Part shown: positions 38,089 to 47,114 of the stretch, piece after piece
How positions within the stretch are numbered: the stretch's first letter is position 1
Layout of the letters: every line of letters starts with the position of its first letter
NCBI RefSeq assembly: GCF_001941965.1
Contig: NZ_MKZO01000017.1
Coordinates: forward strand, 49,699-113,698
Direction: 5' to 3'
Length of the DNA: 64,000 nucleotides
Source of the DNA: Pseudomonas putida
GTDB taxonomy: Bacteria > Pseudomonadota > Gammaproteobacteria > Pseudomonadales > Pseudomonadaceae
The notes under the pieces: model-generated
What the model saw: only the letters and a program-made list of their open reading frames with translations
Told to the model about the DNA's origin: nothing
Databases searched by the model: none
Made by a program: the position numbers and the translations under genes

Positions 38089-38122
38089 TGACACTTTGTG
38101 TCATATAGCCTTGTTTGTGTCA
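38089..38122. promoter_or_regulatory. Candidate operator of the XRE-cupin regulator
   Basis: TGACAC-TTT-GTGTCA is a perfect dyad at 38089-38103; its half TTTGTGTCA recurs at 38114-38122, 19 bases on. It lies between the divergent regulator (start 38042) and aldolase (start 38194) genes. Confidence 0.55.
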
Positions 38123-38193
38123 CAGGACAAACCGCCCCGTTCGTTTTCCAGGCAACCGGGGCGGGCTTCACTCACTTCACCGAGGAGCACTCG

Positions 38194-38976
38194 ATGACCG
38201 ACACAATGACACTGTCCAAGGACCAGCTGGTCCGGCAGGCACTGGCGCGGATGCAAGGTTCGCTTGCGGATAATACGTGGACTGTCAGGGAAAAGCTGGC
38301 CCTGACCTGCCGCATTCTGTTTGACCGGGGTCATGATTCCGGCCTGGCCGGGCAGATCAGCGCCCGTGGCCCGCAACCGGGGACCTTCTACACCCAGCGA
38401 CTGGGCCTGGGTTTCGACGAGATCAGCGCCAGCAACCTGCTGCTGGTCAACGAGGACCTGGAGGTGCTCGAAGGCGATGGCATGGCCAACCCGGCCAACC
38501 GCTTCCACAGCTGGCTGTACCGCGCCCGCCCGGACGTCAACTGCATCATCCACACCCACCCGACCCATGTCGCGGCGCTGTCGATGCTCGAGGTGCCGCT
38601 GCAGGTTTCGCATATGGACGTCTGCCCGCTGTACGACGACTGCGCGTTCCTCGAAGCCTGGCCGGGGGTGCCGGTGGGCAACGAGGAAGGCGAGATCATC
38701 GCTGCGGCCCTGGGCGACAAACGTGCGATCCTGCTCACCCACCATGGCCAGCTCTCCACCGGCGCCGATATCGAACAGGCCTGCGTTACCGCCAACCTGA
38801 TCGAACGGGCAGCGCAACTGCAACTGCTGGCGATGTCCGCCGGGACCATCAAGCCCATCGACCCGGCCCTGGGCCGCGAAGCCCACGACTGGATCGACCG
38901 GCCCAAGCGCCACGGCGCTGCCTTCAACTATTTCGCCCGGCAAAGCCTGCGCAAGCACGCCGACTGCCTGAACTGA
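38194..38976 (+). CDS. Class II aldolase/adducin-family protein
   Basis: A 260-residue enzyme of the fuculose-phosphate-aldolase fold. Zinc-binding histidines are in NCIIHTHPTHVAALSML near residue 120 and LTHHGQLSTGADIEQA near 180; the GQISARGPQPGTF loop near residue 52 matches the substrate loop. Members are aldolases, decarboxylases or epimerases, and the substrate here is unknown. ATG 38194 follows a GAGGAG ribosome site. It is 20 bases from the DHDPS-family gene, so the two are one operon under the divergent XRE-cupin regulator. Confidence 0.86.
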   Translation: MTDTMTLSKDQLVRQALARMQGSLADNTWTVREKLALTCRILFDRGHDSGLAGQISARGPQPGTFYTQRLGLGFDEISASNLLLVNEDLEVLEGDGMANPANRFHSWLYRARPDVNCIIHTHPTHVAALSMLEVPLQVSHMDVCPLYDDCAFLEAWPGVPVGNEEGEIIAAALGDKRAILLTHHGQLSTGADIEQACVTANLIERAAQLQLLAMSAGTIKPIDPALGREAHDWIDRPKRHGAAFNYFARQSLRKHADCLN

Positions 38977-38996
38977 CCTTTGCTGGAGCACAGACC

Positions 38997-39884
38997 ATGA
39001 GCAACCTCTTCCACGGCATCATCGGCTACACCGTCACCCCTTTCAGCGGCAACGATGGCGAGCACCTCGACCTCGCCGCCCTGGGCCAGTCCATCGACCG
39101 CCTGATCGACGGCGGCGTACAGGTCATCGCACCGCTGGGCAGCACCGGCGAAGGCGCCTACCTGAGCGACCGTGAATGGAGCCAGGTGGCCGAATTCAGC
39201 CTGTCGCATATCGCCAAGCGGGTGCCGACCATCGTCAGCGTCTCCGACCTGACCACCGCCAACGCCATCCGTCGCGCACGTTTTGCCGAAGAACAGGGCG
39301 CCGATGCGGTGATGGTGCTGCCCGCCGCCTACTGGAAGCTGAGCGAGGCGGAAATCCTCCGGCACTACCAGCGCATCGGCGACAGCATCGGCATCCCGAT
39401 CATGCTCTACAACAACCCGGCCACCAGCGGCACCGACATGTCGGTGCAGTTGATTCTGCGCATCGTCAAGGCGGTGGAGAACGTGACCATGGTCAAGGAG
39501 AGCACCGGCGACATCCAGCGCATGCATGCCCTGCAGCAACTGGGTGAAGGCCAGGTGCCGTTCTACAACGGCTGCAACCCGCTGGCCCTGGAAGCCTTCG
39601 TGGCCGGGGCGACGGGCTGGTGCACGGCGGCGGCCAACCTGATTCCGGTGCTCAACCAGCAGCTTTATCGCGCGGTGACCGGCAACGACCTGGAGCGGGC
39701 GCGGGAGCTGTTCTACCGGCAGTTGCCATTGCTCGAGTTCATTCTCAAGGGTGGGCTGCCGGCGACAGTGAAAGCTGGCTTGAAGCTGACCGGGATCGAT
39801 TGCGGCGTGCCGCGGGCGCCGGTGTTCCCGCTGGATGAGGTTGGGCGGGAGAAGTTGCAAGGCTTGATCCAGCAACTGGGTTGA
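38997..39884 (+). CDS. Dihydrodipicolinate synthase-family aldolase/dehydratase
   Basis: A 295-residue TIM-barrel class I aldolase. It has LGSTGEGAYLSDREW near residue 47 (GTTGE-type carboxylate loop), the Tyr of MLYNNPATSG near 137, and the Schiff-base Lys in NVTMVKESTGD near 165. True DapA is encoded with lysine-pathway genes; this copy, paired with a class II aldolase, more likely acts on a keto-acid catabolite such as a sugar-acid or hydroxyproline derivative. The exact substrate cannot be read. Confidence 0.86.
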   Translation: MSNLFHGIIGYTVTPFSGNDGEHLDLAALGQSIDRLIDGGVQVIAPLGSTGEGAYLSDREWSQVAEFSLSHIAKRVPTIVSVSDLTTANAIRRARFAEEQGADAVMVLPAAYWKLSEAEILRHYQRIGDSIGIPIMLYNNPATSGTDMSVQLILRIVKAVENVTMVKESTGDIQRMHALQQLGEGQVPFYNGCNPLALEAFVAGATGWCTAAANLIPVLNQQLYRAVTGNDLERARELFYRQLPLLEFILKGGLPATVKAGLKLTGIDCGVPRAPVFPLDEVGREKLQGLIQQLG

Positions 39885-39889
39885 TACGA

Positions 39890-39940
39890 CCGGCCTCATC
39901 GCCGAACCCTGTGGGAGCTGGCTTGCCAGCGATGAGGCCA
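39890..39940. repeat. Collapsed REPIN (one arm plus remnant)
   Basis: CGGCCTCATCGC runs straight into CCCTGTGGGAGCTGGCTTGC with its inverted arm truncated, as if the inner part of a REPIN had been deleted. Confidence 0.75.
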
Positions 39941-40059
39941 TCAGCATCACCAGAGATTTGTGCTCCAGCAGCAAAAATCTTGTGCCCCACTCCCCATTTT
40001 TCCTCTGCGCCCGCCTCGGGATACTACCCTCATCCCACCCCACTCGATGAGGACATCCC

Positions 40060-40875
40060 ATGACACGTTCCACGACACTTCCCCTGCTCGGCCTCGGCAC
40101 TTTCCGCCTCAAGGACCAGGTGGTCATCGACTCGGTGAGCCAGGCCCTGGCGCTGGACTACCGGGCCATCGACACGGCGCAGATCTACGGCAACGAGGCT
40201 GAAGTCGGCCAGGCCATCGCCGCCAGCGGCGTGCCCCGCGACCAGCTCTACCTGACCAGCAAGATCTGGACCGAGAACCTCGGTGCCGACCGCCTGATCC
40301 CCAGCCTCAAGGAAAGCCTGAACAAGCTGCGCACCGACCATCTGGACCTGACCCTGATCCACTGGCCTTCGCCAAATGGCGCCGTCCCGGTCAGCGAATT
40401 CATGGGTGCACTGATGGAGGCCAGGGCCCAGGGCCTGACCCGGGAAATCGGTGTGTCCAACTTCACCATCGACCTGCTGCGCCAGGCCATTGCCGTGACC
40501 GGCCCGGGCCAGATCGCCACCAACCAGATCGAACTGCACCCGTACCTGCAGAACCGCCGCCTGGTGGACTTCATGCACGCCCGGAAGATCGCCGTGACCT
40601 CCTACATGACCCTCGGCTACGGCAAGGTCCTGCAGGATCCAGTGATCCAGGCAATCGCCGCGCAGCACAACGCCACCCCGGCGCAGGTCACCCTGGCCTG
40701 GGCCATGCAACTGGGCTACGCGGTGATCCCGTCGTCGACCAGGCGCGAAAACCTGGCCGGCAATCTCAAGGCCGTCGACCTGCGCCTGAGCGAAGCGGAC
40801 ATGGCCCGCATCGCCGCGCTGGACAGCGGCCTGCGCATCACCGACCCGGCGGGGCTGGCACCGCAGTGGGACTGA
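40060..40875 (+). CDS. dkgB: Aldo/keto reductase, 2,5-diketo-D-gluconate reductase B type
   Basis: A 271-residue NADPH-dependent reductase. The catalytic tetrad is visible: Asp38 and Tyr43 in [15 protein letters not shown], Lys68 in TSKIW, and the His of LTLIHWP near 101. The C-terminal NADPH-phosphate motif [14 protein letters not shown] is near residue 223. It matches DkgB (YafB), which reduces 2,5-diketogluconate, methylglyoxal and other aldehydes. It is a single gene between a collapsed REPIN and the convergent DUF2790 gene, whose stop is 1 base away. Confidence 0.9.
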   Translation: MTRSTTLPLLGLGTFRLKDQVVIDSVSQALALDYRAIDTAQIYGNEAEVGQAIAASGVPRDQLYLTSKIWTENLGADRLIPSLKESLNKLRTDHLDLTLIHWPSPNGAVPVSEFMGALMEARAQGLTREIGVSNFTIDLLRQAIAVTGPGQIATNQIELHPYLQNRRLVDFMHARKIAVTSYMTLGYGKVLQDPVIQAIAAQHNATPAQVTLAWAMQLGYAVIPSSTRRENLAGNLKAVDLRLSEADMARIAALDSGLRITDPAGLAPQWD

Positions 40876-40876
40876 G

Positions 40877-41125
40877 TCAGCCCTGGTCGGAGCACTCCTC
40901 TGCCAGCTTCAGGTAGTGCAATTGATGCTGCTGGCCGTGGGAGTCGAGGTAGGTCATGGTCGCCTTGACCACTTGGCACTGGTGGTCGCTCGACGGCTCG
41001 CGCAGGTCGAGGACCCTGGCGACATCCAGAGGCATGCCGTAGTGGTATTGCGGGATGCCGTCCTGGGTGGCATGGGCGGCACCCGGCAGCAACAGGACGA
41101 GAGGCAAGAGCAAACGCAATTTCAT
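40877..41125 (-). CDS. DUF2790 periplasmic small protein
   Basis: An 82-residue secreted protein: signal peptide KLRLLLPLVLLLPGAAHA, then YHYGMPLDVARVLDL and CQVVKATMTYLDSHGQQHQLHYLKLAEEC. This is the DUF2790 pattern, common in several copies per Pseudomonas genome. Two cysteines in the mature part may form a disulfide. Function unknown; homologues often respond to copper or stress. Confidence 0.88.
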   Translation of the reverse strand: MKLRLLLPLVLLLPGAAHATQDGIPQYHYGMPLDVARVLDLREPSSDHQCQVVKATMTYLDSHGQQHQLHYLKLAEECSDQG

Positions 41126-41277
41126 GGCGGAACTCCTTCGTAAAAGGTAGGCACCGAGCTGCGATCACATCACCTTTGAGTGTGGATTCACCTGGTTGAC
41201 TCCGTAGTTCGGGCGGATCAACGGCAGTCCGATCGGTTAATCTGACGAACTGCTTCCTCGCCCCGGAATCCTGCTTC

Positions 41278-42711
41278 ATGGAACTGCATATCACCCTGCA
41301 CGGCCGCAAGCACCTGGCCGACCAGCTTTACCGGCAATTGCGCGACGCTATCGACAGCGGCCGCCTCGCCGCCGGCAGCCAGTTGCCGCCGACCCGGCTG
41401 CTGGCGGAGCAGCTCGGGGTGTCGCGCAAGACCGTGGCCGAGGCCTATTCGCGGCTGACCAGTGACAACCTGCTCAGCGGCCAGGTCGGACGCGGAACCT
41501 TCATCACCCCGCAGCCGCTGGCGCAAGCGCCCAGCGCCCGTGATACCCCGCTGGCCAGCGCCGACACCCTCGCCCGCTGGCGTGCCCGTGGCATCCCCTT
41601 GGGCCGCCCCGCCCTCGCCCAGCCCTCGCGCTACGACTTCGTCGGCGGCGCTTCCAGCAAGGTGCATTTCCCTTTCGATGCCTGGCGCCAATGCGCGCAA
41701 CACGCCCTGCGCCAATGCCAGCGTACCGACACCCGCTACAGCCATGCCCAGGGCCTGCCGGAGTTGCGCGAAGCCATCGCCCGGCATATCGCCTTCGCCC
41801 GCGGCGTGCGCTGCACGGCGGCGGATGTGCAGGTGAGCAATGGCGCCCAGCAAGCGCTGGACCTGATCGCCCGGGTGCTGATCGAACCGGGCTGCACGGT
41901 GGCCATGGAAGACCCCGGCTACCCGCCGGCCCGGCACCTGTTCGAAGCCCTCGGCGCGCGGATCCGCCATGTGCCGGTGGATGCGCAGGGGATTCGCGTT
42001 GACCTGATCGAGGATGGCACGCGGTTGATCTATGTAACGCCTTCCCACCAGTTTCCCCTGGGCATGCCCATGAGCCTGGAGCGTCGCCACGCCCTGCTGG
42101 CCCGTGCCGCGCAGCTGGGCGCGGTGATCATCGAGGACGACTACGACAGCGAGTTCCGCTACGCCGCCCGCCCCACCGACGCCCTGCAAAGCCTCGACGA
42201 ACATGGCCTGGTGGCCTATGTCGGGACCTTCTCCAAGACCGTGCTGCCGGAGCTGCGCCTGGGCTATGCGATCCTGCCGCCCGCCTTGCAGGAGCCGGTG
42301 CGCATCGCCAAGCAGTTGAGCGACTGGCATACCTCGACCCTGAGCCAGTGGACGCTGGCGCGGTTTATCAGCGAGGGCCATCTGCTCAAGCACATTCGCC
42401 GCTGCCACGCGCTGTACGCCGCGCGGCGCGAGCGCATCCTGCAACGCCTGGCGGGAGACCTGAGCCCGTGGTTCGAAGCGGTGCCGACCAGCGCCGGCTA
42501 CCACCTCAGCGCACTGGCCAGGGGCGAGCTGGATGTGGAGTTCGTCATCGCCCTGGCGCGCAAGGTGGAGGTGGGGTTGTACTCGCTGGCGCCGTTCTAC
42601 AGCGAAGTGACGCCCAAACCCGGCCTGCTCCTGGGTTTCGGCGCCATCGAGCTGCTGGATATCGACCCGGCGCTGGACCGCCTGCGCGATACCTTGCAGT
42701 CCCTCAGCTGA
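41278..42711 (+). CDS. MocR/PdxR-type regulator (GntR HTH with aminotransferase domain)
   Basis: A 477-residue regulator: winged helix-turn-helix at 10-75 (LYRQLRDAIDSGRLAAGSQLPPTRLLAEQLGVSRKTVAEAYSRL) and a class I aminotransferase-fold domain from about 120. PLP motifs are IIEDDYDSEFRY near residue 285 and YVGTFSKTVLPELRLGY with the PLP Lys near 320. Such regulators sense PLP or amino-group compounds. The 152-base gap upstream holds no regulated gene other than the convergent-facing DUF2790, so the target is unclear. The 3' end overlaps the MFS gene by 8 bases. Confidence 0.9.
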   Translation: MELHITLHGRKHLADQLYRQLRDAIDSGRLAAGSQLPPTRLLAEQLGVSRKTVAEAYSRLTSDNLLSGQVGRGTFITPQPLAQAPSARDTPLASADTLARWRARGIPLGRPALAQPSRYDFVGGASSKVHFPFDAWRQCAQHALRQCQRTDTRYSHAQGLPELREAIARHIAFARGVRCTAADVQVSNGAQQALDLIARVLIEPGCTVAMEDPGYPPARHLFEALGARIRHVPVDAQGIRVDLIEDGTRLIYVTPSHQFPLGMPMSLERRHALLARAAQLGAVIIEDDYDSEFRYAARPTDALQSLDEHGLVAYVGTFSKTVLPELRLGYAILPPALQEPVRIAKQLSDWHTSTLSQWTLARFISEGHLLKHIRRCHALYAARRERILQRLAGDLSPWFEAVPTSAGYHLSALARGELDVEFVIALARKVEVGLYSLAPFYSEVTPKPGLLLGFGAIELLDIDPALDRLRDTLQSLS

Positions 42712-43918
42712 CTGCCCGGGCCGGTTCGGCGCGATCGGCCATCGCCGTGCCGTAGCCCTTCGGCGCAAAGCGCCCGGTGACCAGCAGCATCAGCACCACG
42801 GTCACCATCAGCAAGGTCCAGGACGCCTGGAAATCCCCGCTGATATCCCGCAGCCAGCCGGTCAGGTAGGGCACCAGCCCGGTGATGATGAAGCCGATGC
42901 CCTGGACGAAGGCCGCCAGGCCGCCGGCATGGCGCGGGTCCTTGAGGTGTTCGAGGGTCAGGGTCAGGCTCAGGCTGAAGCAGGCACCCAGGCCGAAGCC
43001 GATCAGGCCCACCCACAGGCCGGGGGACAAGGCCGGGTCCAGCAGCAGGCCGGCGAAACCGATCAACTGCGAGGTCAGCGCCAGCCACAATCCGGGACGC
43101 CGGTCGGCCATCCCGCGTAGCAACAGCGGCAGCCCCAGGGCGCCGACCACCTGGAAGATGGTCATCACCCCTACCAGCTCGCCACCGGCCCGGGCACTGC
43201 CGCCGACTTGCTGATAGTAGGCCGGCAGCCAGGCCACCATGCTGGTGTAGCCGCCGTTGATCAGGCCGAAATACACCGCCAGCAGCCAGGCCCGGCGATT
43301 GCCGAAGAAGTGCCCGCCGCCGCTGCCGCCACGCCCGGCGGCGGCTTCCAGCTTCGGCCCCACCAGCCCAAGCAGCAGCAGGGCGAACAACACTGGCAAC
43401 AGCCACACCCCCAACCCCGCCTGCCAGTGACCGAAGTGCTCGGCAACCCGGGGCCCGAGCACCGCCGCCACCCCGCCGCCACTCATCAGCGCCGCCGAAT
43501 ACACGCCCATGGCCAGCGCCAGGCGACGGGAAAACCAGCGATTGACCAGCCCTGGCATCAGCGCCTGGACGAAGGCCACGCCCAGTCCGGCGAGTACCGC
43601 ACTGGCGATCAGTGCCGTACCGCTACCCAGCAACAGGCGCCACAGGCAGGCCAGACCGATGGCGCCCAGGCCCAGCAGCAAACCGCCCTGCTCGCTCAGC
43701 CAGCGCCGCAGCCAGGGCTGCAAAAGCGGCACCAGGCCCATGCACAGCACCGGCAAGGCGGTCAGCAACGCCGCCTGCTGATAGCCGATACCGGTCCCGG
43801 CGCGAATATCCTCCAGCAACGGCCCGATGCTGGTCAGGATCGGCCGCAGGTTGACCGTCACCGCGATCACCAGCGCCATCAGCGCGGCACCGCGCCAGCG
43901 CGAATCAGCCGGGATCAT
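42704..43918 (-). CDS. CynX/NimT-family MFS transporter
   Basis: A 404-residue major-facilitator protein with about 12 hydrophobic segments. NLRPILTSIGPLLEDIRAGTGIGYQQAALLTALPVL near the N-terminus is the hallmark of the CynX (cyanate)/NimT (2-nitroimidazole) branch. ATG 43918 is chosen because it overlaps the deaminase stop (ATGA); a longer start at 43939 would overlap it by 25 bases. Together with the deaminase it probably imports or exports a nucleobase-like or nitrogenous compound. Confidence 0.88.
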   Translation of the reverse strand: MIPADSRWRGAALMALVIAVTVNLRPILTSIGPLLEDIRAGTGIGYQQAALLTALPVLCMGLVPLLQPWLRRWLSEQGGLLLGLGAIGLACLWRLLLGSGTALIASAVLAGLGVAFVQALMPGLVNRWFSRRLALAMGVYSAALMSGGGVAAVLGPRVAEHFGHWQAGLGVWLLPVLFALLLLGLVGPKLEAAAGRGGSGGGHFFGNRRAWLLAVYFGLINGGYTSMVAWLPAYYQQVGGSARAGGELVGVMTIFQVVGALGLPLLLRGMADRRPGLWLALTSQLIGFAGLLLDPALSPGLWVGLIGFGLGACFSLSLTLTLEHLKDPRHAGGLAAFVQGIGFIITGLVPYLTGWLRDISGDFQASWTLLMVTVVLMLLVTGRFAPKGYGTAMADRAEPARAVS

Positions 43919-44373
43919 GTCGGCCGCACCTGCTGCCACTGGGCATACAGCCCCTCTTCACCGACCGGTTTAAACGGACGCAGCGGCAGCGACTGCTGCT
44001 GCGGCGGCCGGGTCATCTGTTCGTACACCGCCGCAGTGGACAAGCCGTAAGGCTCGCCTTCGGCATTGTCATAAGCGAACCACGCCCGCTCGATCCCGCA
44101 CAGGTGCATCGCCGCCAGGCACATCGGGCACGGGTGGCCGCTGGCGTAGATCTCGCAGCCGTCCAGGCGCGGGCGACCCAGCACCCGGCTGGCCTGGCGA
44201 ATCGCCTGCAGCTCGGCATGAGTGGTGGGATCGTTGCTGCTGTGGATCTCGTTGACCGCCCGGGCGATCACCTGGCCCTGATGGACCAGCACCGCGCCAA
44301 AGGGCCGGCCGCCGGCCCGGATGTTGTCCCGGGCCAGGGCCACGGCTTCACGCATGAAGGCTTCGTTAGCCAT
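43915..44373 (-). CDS. Zinc-dependent nucleoside/nucleobase deaminase
   Basis: A 152-residue CMP/dCMP-deaminase-fold enzyme. The catalytic HAE is in TTHAELQAIRQASRVLG near residue 53, and the zinc PCxxC is in SGHPCPMCLAAMHLCGIERAW near 80. FGAVLVHQGQVIARAVNEIHSSNDPT is typical of guanine-deaminase-like members. It starts divergently from a LysR gene and is translationally coupled to the MFS transporter, so the pair likely handle one substrate under LysR control. Confidence 0.88.
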   Translation of the reverse strand: MANEAFMREAVALARDNIRAGGRPFGAVLVHQGQVIARAVNEIHSSNDPTTHAELQAIRQASRVLGRPRLDGCEIYASGHPCPMCLAAMHLCGIERAWFAYDNAEGEPYGLSTAAVYEQMTRPPQQQSLPLRPFKPVGEEGLYAQWQQVRPT

Positions 44374-44424
44374 CTCGACTCCTCGCTGACGAATGAAGGG
44401 CGATTATCCCGGGCGGCGGGTGTA

Positions 44425-44448
44425 GCATGAAATTAATTGATTTCATGC
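44425..44448. promoter_or_regulatory. Palindromic operator between deaminase and LysR genes
   Basis: GCATGAAAT - TAATTG - ATTTCATGC is a perfect 9-base-arm palindrome, 19 bases upstream of the LysR start and 52 upstream of the deaminase. It is the expected place for a LysR autoregulatory/activation site. Confidence 0.65.
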
Positions 44449-44466
44449 ATACCAGTGGATTTACGC

Positions 44467-45315
44467 ATGCTTGACCCGCTCCTGCTCCGCGCCTTCGTCA
44501 CCGTGGTCGAAACCGGCAACTTCACCCGTGCCGGCGAGCGCCTGCATTTGACCCAATCCACTGTCAGCCAGCAGATCATCCGCCTGGAGCAAAGCCTGGG
44601 CGCGCGCCTGCTGGATCGCAGCCAGCGCCAGGTCTGGCCCACCGAGGCCGGCGAGCGCCTGCTCGGTTATGCCCGGCGCATCCTGCGCCTGGAAGAGGAA
44701 GCGCGGCAGGCACTGACGCCGGCAAAGACCGAAACAGCCCTGCGCCTGGGAGCGCCGGAGGACCTTGCCGGGGAACTGCTGACCGAGGCGTTGCGCGGCT
44801 TTATCGGCGAGCGCCCGCACCTGCGCCTGGAAGTGGAAAGCGGGCTGAGCAACCCGCTGCTGCACCTGTATCGCAATGGCGAGCTGGATATCCTGCTGGT
44901 CAAGCAATGGGGCGCGGACCGGGATGCCCATGCGAGCTGGCCGGAGCCGTTGTCGTGGGTATGCAGCGCGCGGGGCATGGTGGCCGATGATCCGTTGCCG
45001 CTGGTGGTGTTTCCGGTGGGGGCGCTGTATCGGCAGGAGATGATCCATGCCCTGGAAAGCAGCGGGCGGCCGTGGCGGATCAGCTATTCCAGCACCAGCC
45101 TGGCCGGGCTAGGGGCGGCGGTGAGTGCCGGGTTGGGGGTGAGCCTGGTGCCGAGTCGCTGTGTGCTGGAGGGGCATCGGGTGCTGGGGGTGGAGGATGG
45201 TTTTCCGCCGGTCGAGGGGCTGGCGCTGGCCCTGTATGCCAGGGCCGGGCTGGATGAGGATGGGGTGGCGTTGCGGGGGTTGCTAGAAACCCTATGTACA
45301 ACGCGATCAAGGTAG
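44467..45315 (+). CDS. LysR-family regulator
   Basis: A 282-residue LysR regulator: N-terminal winged helix MLDPLLLRAFVTVVETGNFTRAGERLHLTQSTVSQQIIRLEQSLGARLL (1-49) and a periplasmic-binding-protein-like effector domain from about 90. ATG 44467 starts the canonical LDP..LRAFV helix; an in-frame ATG at 44437 lies within the palindrome and is unlikely. Divergent from the deaminase-MFS operon, which it presumably controls. Confidence 0.9.
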   Translation: MLDPLLLRAFVTVVETGNFTRAGERLHLTQSTVSQQIIRLEQSLGARLLDRSQRQVWPTEAGERLLGYARRILRLEEEARQALTPAKTETALRLGAPEDLAGELLTEALRGFIGERPHLRLEVESGLSNPLLHLYRNGELDILLVKQWGADRDAHASWPEPLSWVCSARGMVADDPLPLVVFPVGALYRQEMIHALESSGRPWRISYSSTSLAGLGAAVSAGLGVSLVPSRCVLEGHRVLGVEDGFPPVEGLALALYARAGLDEDGVALRGLLETLCTTRSR

Positions 45316-45420
45316 GAGCGTGGCTTGCCCGCGAAGGAGTGCGAAGCGCTCCCAAAATGGTGCTGACTGCGAGAATCTGGGACCGCTCCGCAGTCCTTCG
45401 CGGGCAAGCCACGCTCCTAC
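45312..45420. repeat. Second-class REPIN with perfect 26-base arms
   Basis: GTAGGAGCGTGGCTTGCCCG...AAGG at 45312-45337 and its exact inverse at 45395-45420. The core differs from the more common GTGGGAGCTGGCTTGCCAGC class, so two REP families are active in this genome. Confidence 0.9.
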
Positions 45421-45426
45421 ACAGGG

Positions 45427-45885
45427 CTATACCAACCGGTAAACCGCGATCTGAACCTGCTCCGTCGATGGATAGGTAACCCGTCCGATAAAGCACTCCT
45501 CCCGCAACCACCCCAGCCGCCCCTCGGCCACCTGGAACCGCGGTGAACAGCTACAACGATAGCGCTCCTCTGCCAACGGCCACTGCCCCTCGGCCTCCAG
45601 CCGCTTGCCTTCCTCATCCAGCACCAGCAAGCCGAGGTTATGGATATTGATCCGCTCCCCCCGATCGCTGAGCAGGCTGTAGCGGGCATCCAGCTCTCCT
45701 ACCCCGTCAGGCCGCAGCAGATACTGGTCGGCCCCACCGGGCAGGACCCAGCCGACCAGGCCCGGCCCTTCGAAATCTCCTCCCAGGATCGGATAGTTGG
45801 TCCGCGCTCCATCCACGCAACGGCCCAGTTCCTCTCCCGGGCCAATCCGCACGCGCAAGGTCATCACCCACGTCAGTCCGTTCAT
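45427..45885 (-). CDS. DUF3237-family protein
   Basis: A 152-residue protein with the DUF3237 pattern: LRVRIGPGEELGRCVDGARTNYPILGGDFEGPGLVGWVLPGGADQYLLRPDGV near 10-60, then ARYSLLSDRGERINIHNLGLL. Family members are small beta-barrel proteins of unknown function, sometimes beside aromatic or amide catabolism. It starts directly after the stop of the binding-protein gene, so it is the last gene of that minus-strand run. Confidence 0.85.
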   Translation of the reverse strand: MNGLTWVMTLRVRIGPGEELGRCVDGARTNYPILGGDFEGPGLVGWVLPGGADQYLLRPDGVGELDARYSLLSDRGERINIHNLGLLVLDEEGKRLEAEGQWPLAEERYRCSCSPRFQVAEGRLGWLREECFIGRVTYPSTEQVQIAVYRLV

Positions 45886-46983
45886 TCAGCGATTGCTCTT
45901 GATGGTGGTCCAGGTCCGGGTGCGCACGCGCTCCACCGCATTGGGCAGCGGTTCCAGGGCGAATAGCGTGCTGCGCGCCGGCTCCGGGATGTACATGTTC
46001 GGGTCGTTGCGGATCACCTGGTCGACCAGGGCGGTGGCGTCCTTGTTCGGGTTGGGGTAGCCGATTTTATTGCTGATCTGCGCAATGACCTCAGGCCGCA
46101 GGATGTAGTCGATAAAGGCATGGGCCTCCTTGGCGTGGGGCGCATTGACCGGGATCGCCATCACATCCGCCCACATCGGCGCGCCTTCCTTCGGCAAGGC
46201 CATGGCCACCTTCACGCCCTTGCCCGCCGCATTGGCCAGGGTCCGCGCCAGGGCGATGCCGCCCGACCAGCCCACCGCCGCGCAGATATCGCCATTGGCC
46301 AGGTCCATGCCGTAGCGTGACGAGTTGAAGTAGCTGATGTTCGGCCGGGCCTGGAGCATCAGGGCCTGGGCTTTCTTGTAGTCGGCGGGGTTTTCGCTGT
46401 TGGGGTTCAGGCCCTGGTAATGCAGGGCGATGGGCAGGATCTCCCCGGCGGCATCGAGGAAGCCCACGCCGCAGCCGGCCAGGCGCGAGAGGTTTTCCGG
46501 CTTGAAGATCAGATCCCAGGTGTCCAGCTTTGCGTCCGGCCCAAGGGCTTCACGCACCTTGTCGACGTTGTAGCCGATCAGCGTGGTGCCCCACAGGTAG
46601 GGCACGGTATAGCGGTTGCCGCTGTCGCCCACCGCTTCCAGGCTGGTCATGAAGGCCGGATCCAGGTGGCTCCAGTTGGGCAGTTGCGCCCGGTCCAGCG
46701 GCTGTACTGCGCCGGCCTGGATCAGCTTGCCGATATTGGAGGTGCCGGGGAACACCACGTCGTAACCGGAGTTGCCGGTGAGCAGCTTGGATTCCAGGGT
46801 CTCGACGCTGTCAAACACGTCGTAGACCGGGCGGATGCCGGTGTCGCGCTCGAAGTCCTTGAGGATCTCCGGGGGCAGGTATTCGATCCAGTTGTAGATG
46901 CGCACTTCGGGTTGGGCAATGCAGAGGGTGCTGGCGAGCAGGGAAGCAGCGGCCAGGGCGCTACGCGAGAAAAGCTTGGACAT
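45886..46983 (-). CDS. Polyamine-type periplasmic binding protein (PotF/SpuD-like)
   Basis: A 365-residue periplasmic protein: signal peptide up to LCIAQP, then RIYNWIEYLPPEILKDFERDTGIRPVYDVFDSVETLESKLLTGNSGYDVVFPGT, the start of PotF/SpuD-type putrescine/spermidine binding proteins. ICAAVGWSGGIALARTLAN and the C-terminal GYPNPNKDATALVDQ also match. No ATPase or permease gene is next to it, so it is an orphan receptor here, set between a porin and a DUF3237 gene. Confidence 0.9.
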   Translation of the reverse strand: MSKLFSRSALAAASLLASTLCIAQPEVRIYNWIEYLPPEILKDFERDTGIRPVYDVFDSVETLESKLLTGNSGYDVVFPGTSNIGKLIQAGAVQPLDRAQLPNWSHLDPAFMTSLEAVGDSGNRYTVPYLWGTTLIGYNVDKVREALGPDAKLDTWDLIFKPENLSRLAGCGVGFLDAAGEILPIALHYQGLNPNSENPADYKKAQALMLQARPNISYFNSSRYGMDLANGDICAAVGWSGGIALARTLANAAGKGVKVAMALPKEGAPMWADVMAIPVNAPHAKEAHAFIDYILRPEVIAQISNKIGYPNPNKDATALVDQVIRNDPNMYIPEPARSTLFALEPLPNAVERVRTRTWTTIKSNR

Positions 46984-47018
46984 TACAGAAACTCCATCAT
47001 TTGCTGATTCGACGCGGA

Positions 47019-47097
47019 CCCTGTGGGAGCTGGCTTGCCAGCGATTGCTGTAGTGAATTCACCATCGCAATCGCTGGCAAGCCAGCTCCCACAGGGT
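47019..47097. repeat. REPIN
   Basis: CCCTGTGGGAGCTGGCTTGC...AGCGATTG and the inverted copy, between the binding-protein and porin genes. Confidence 0.9.
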
Positions 47098-47114
47098 TTG
47101 CGGTGCTCTTTTGG

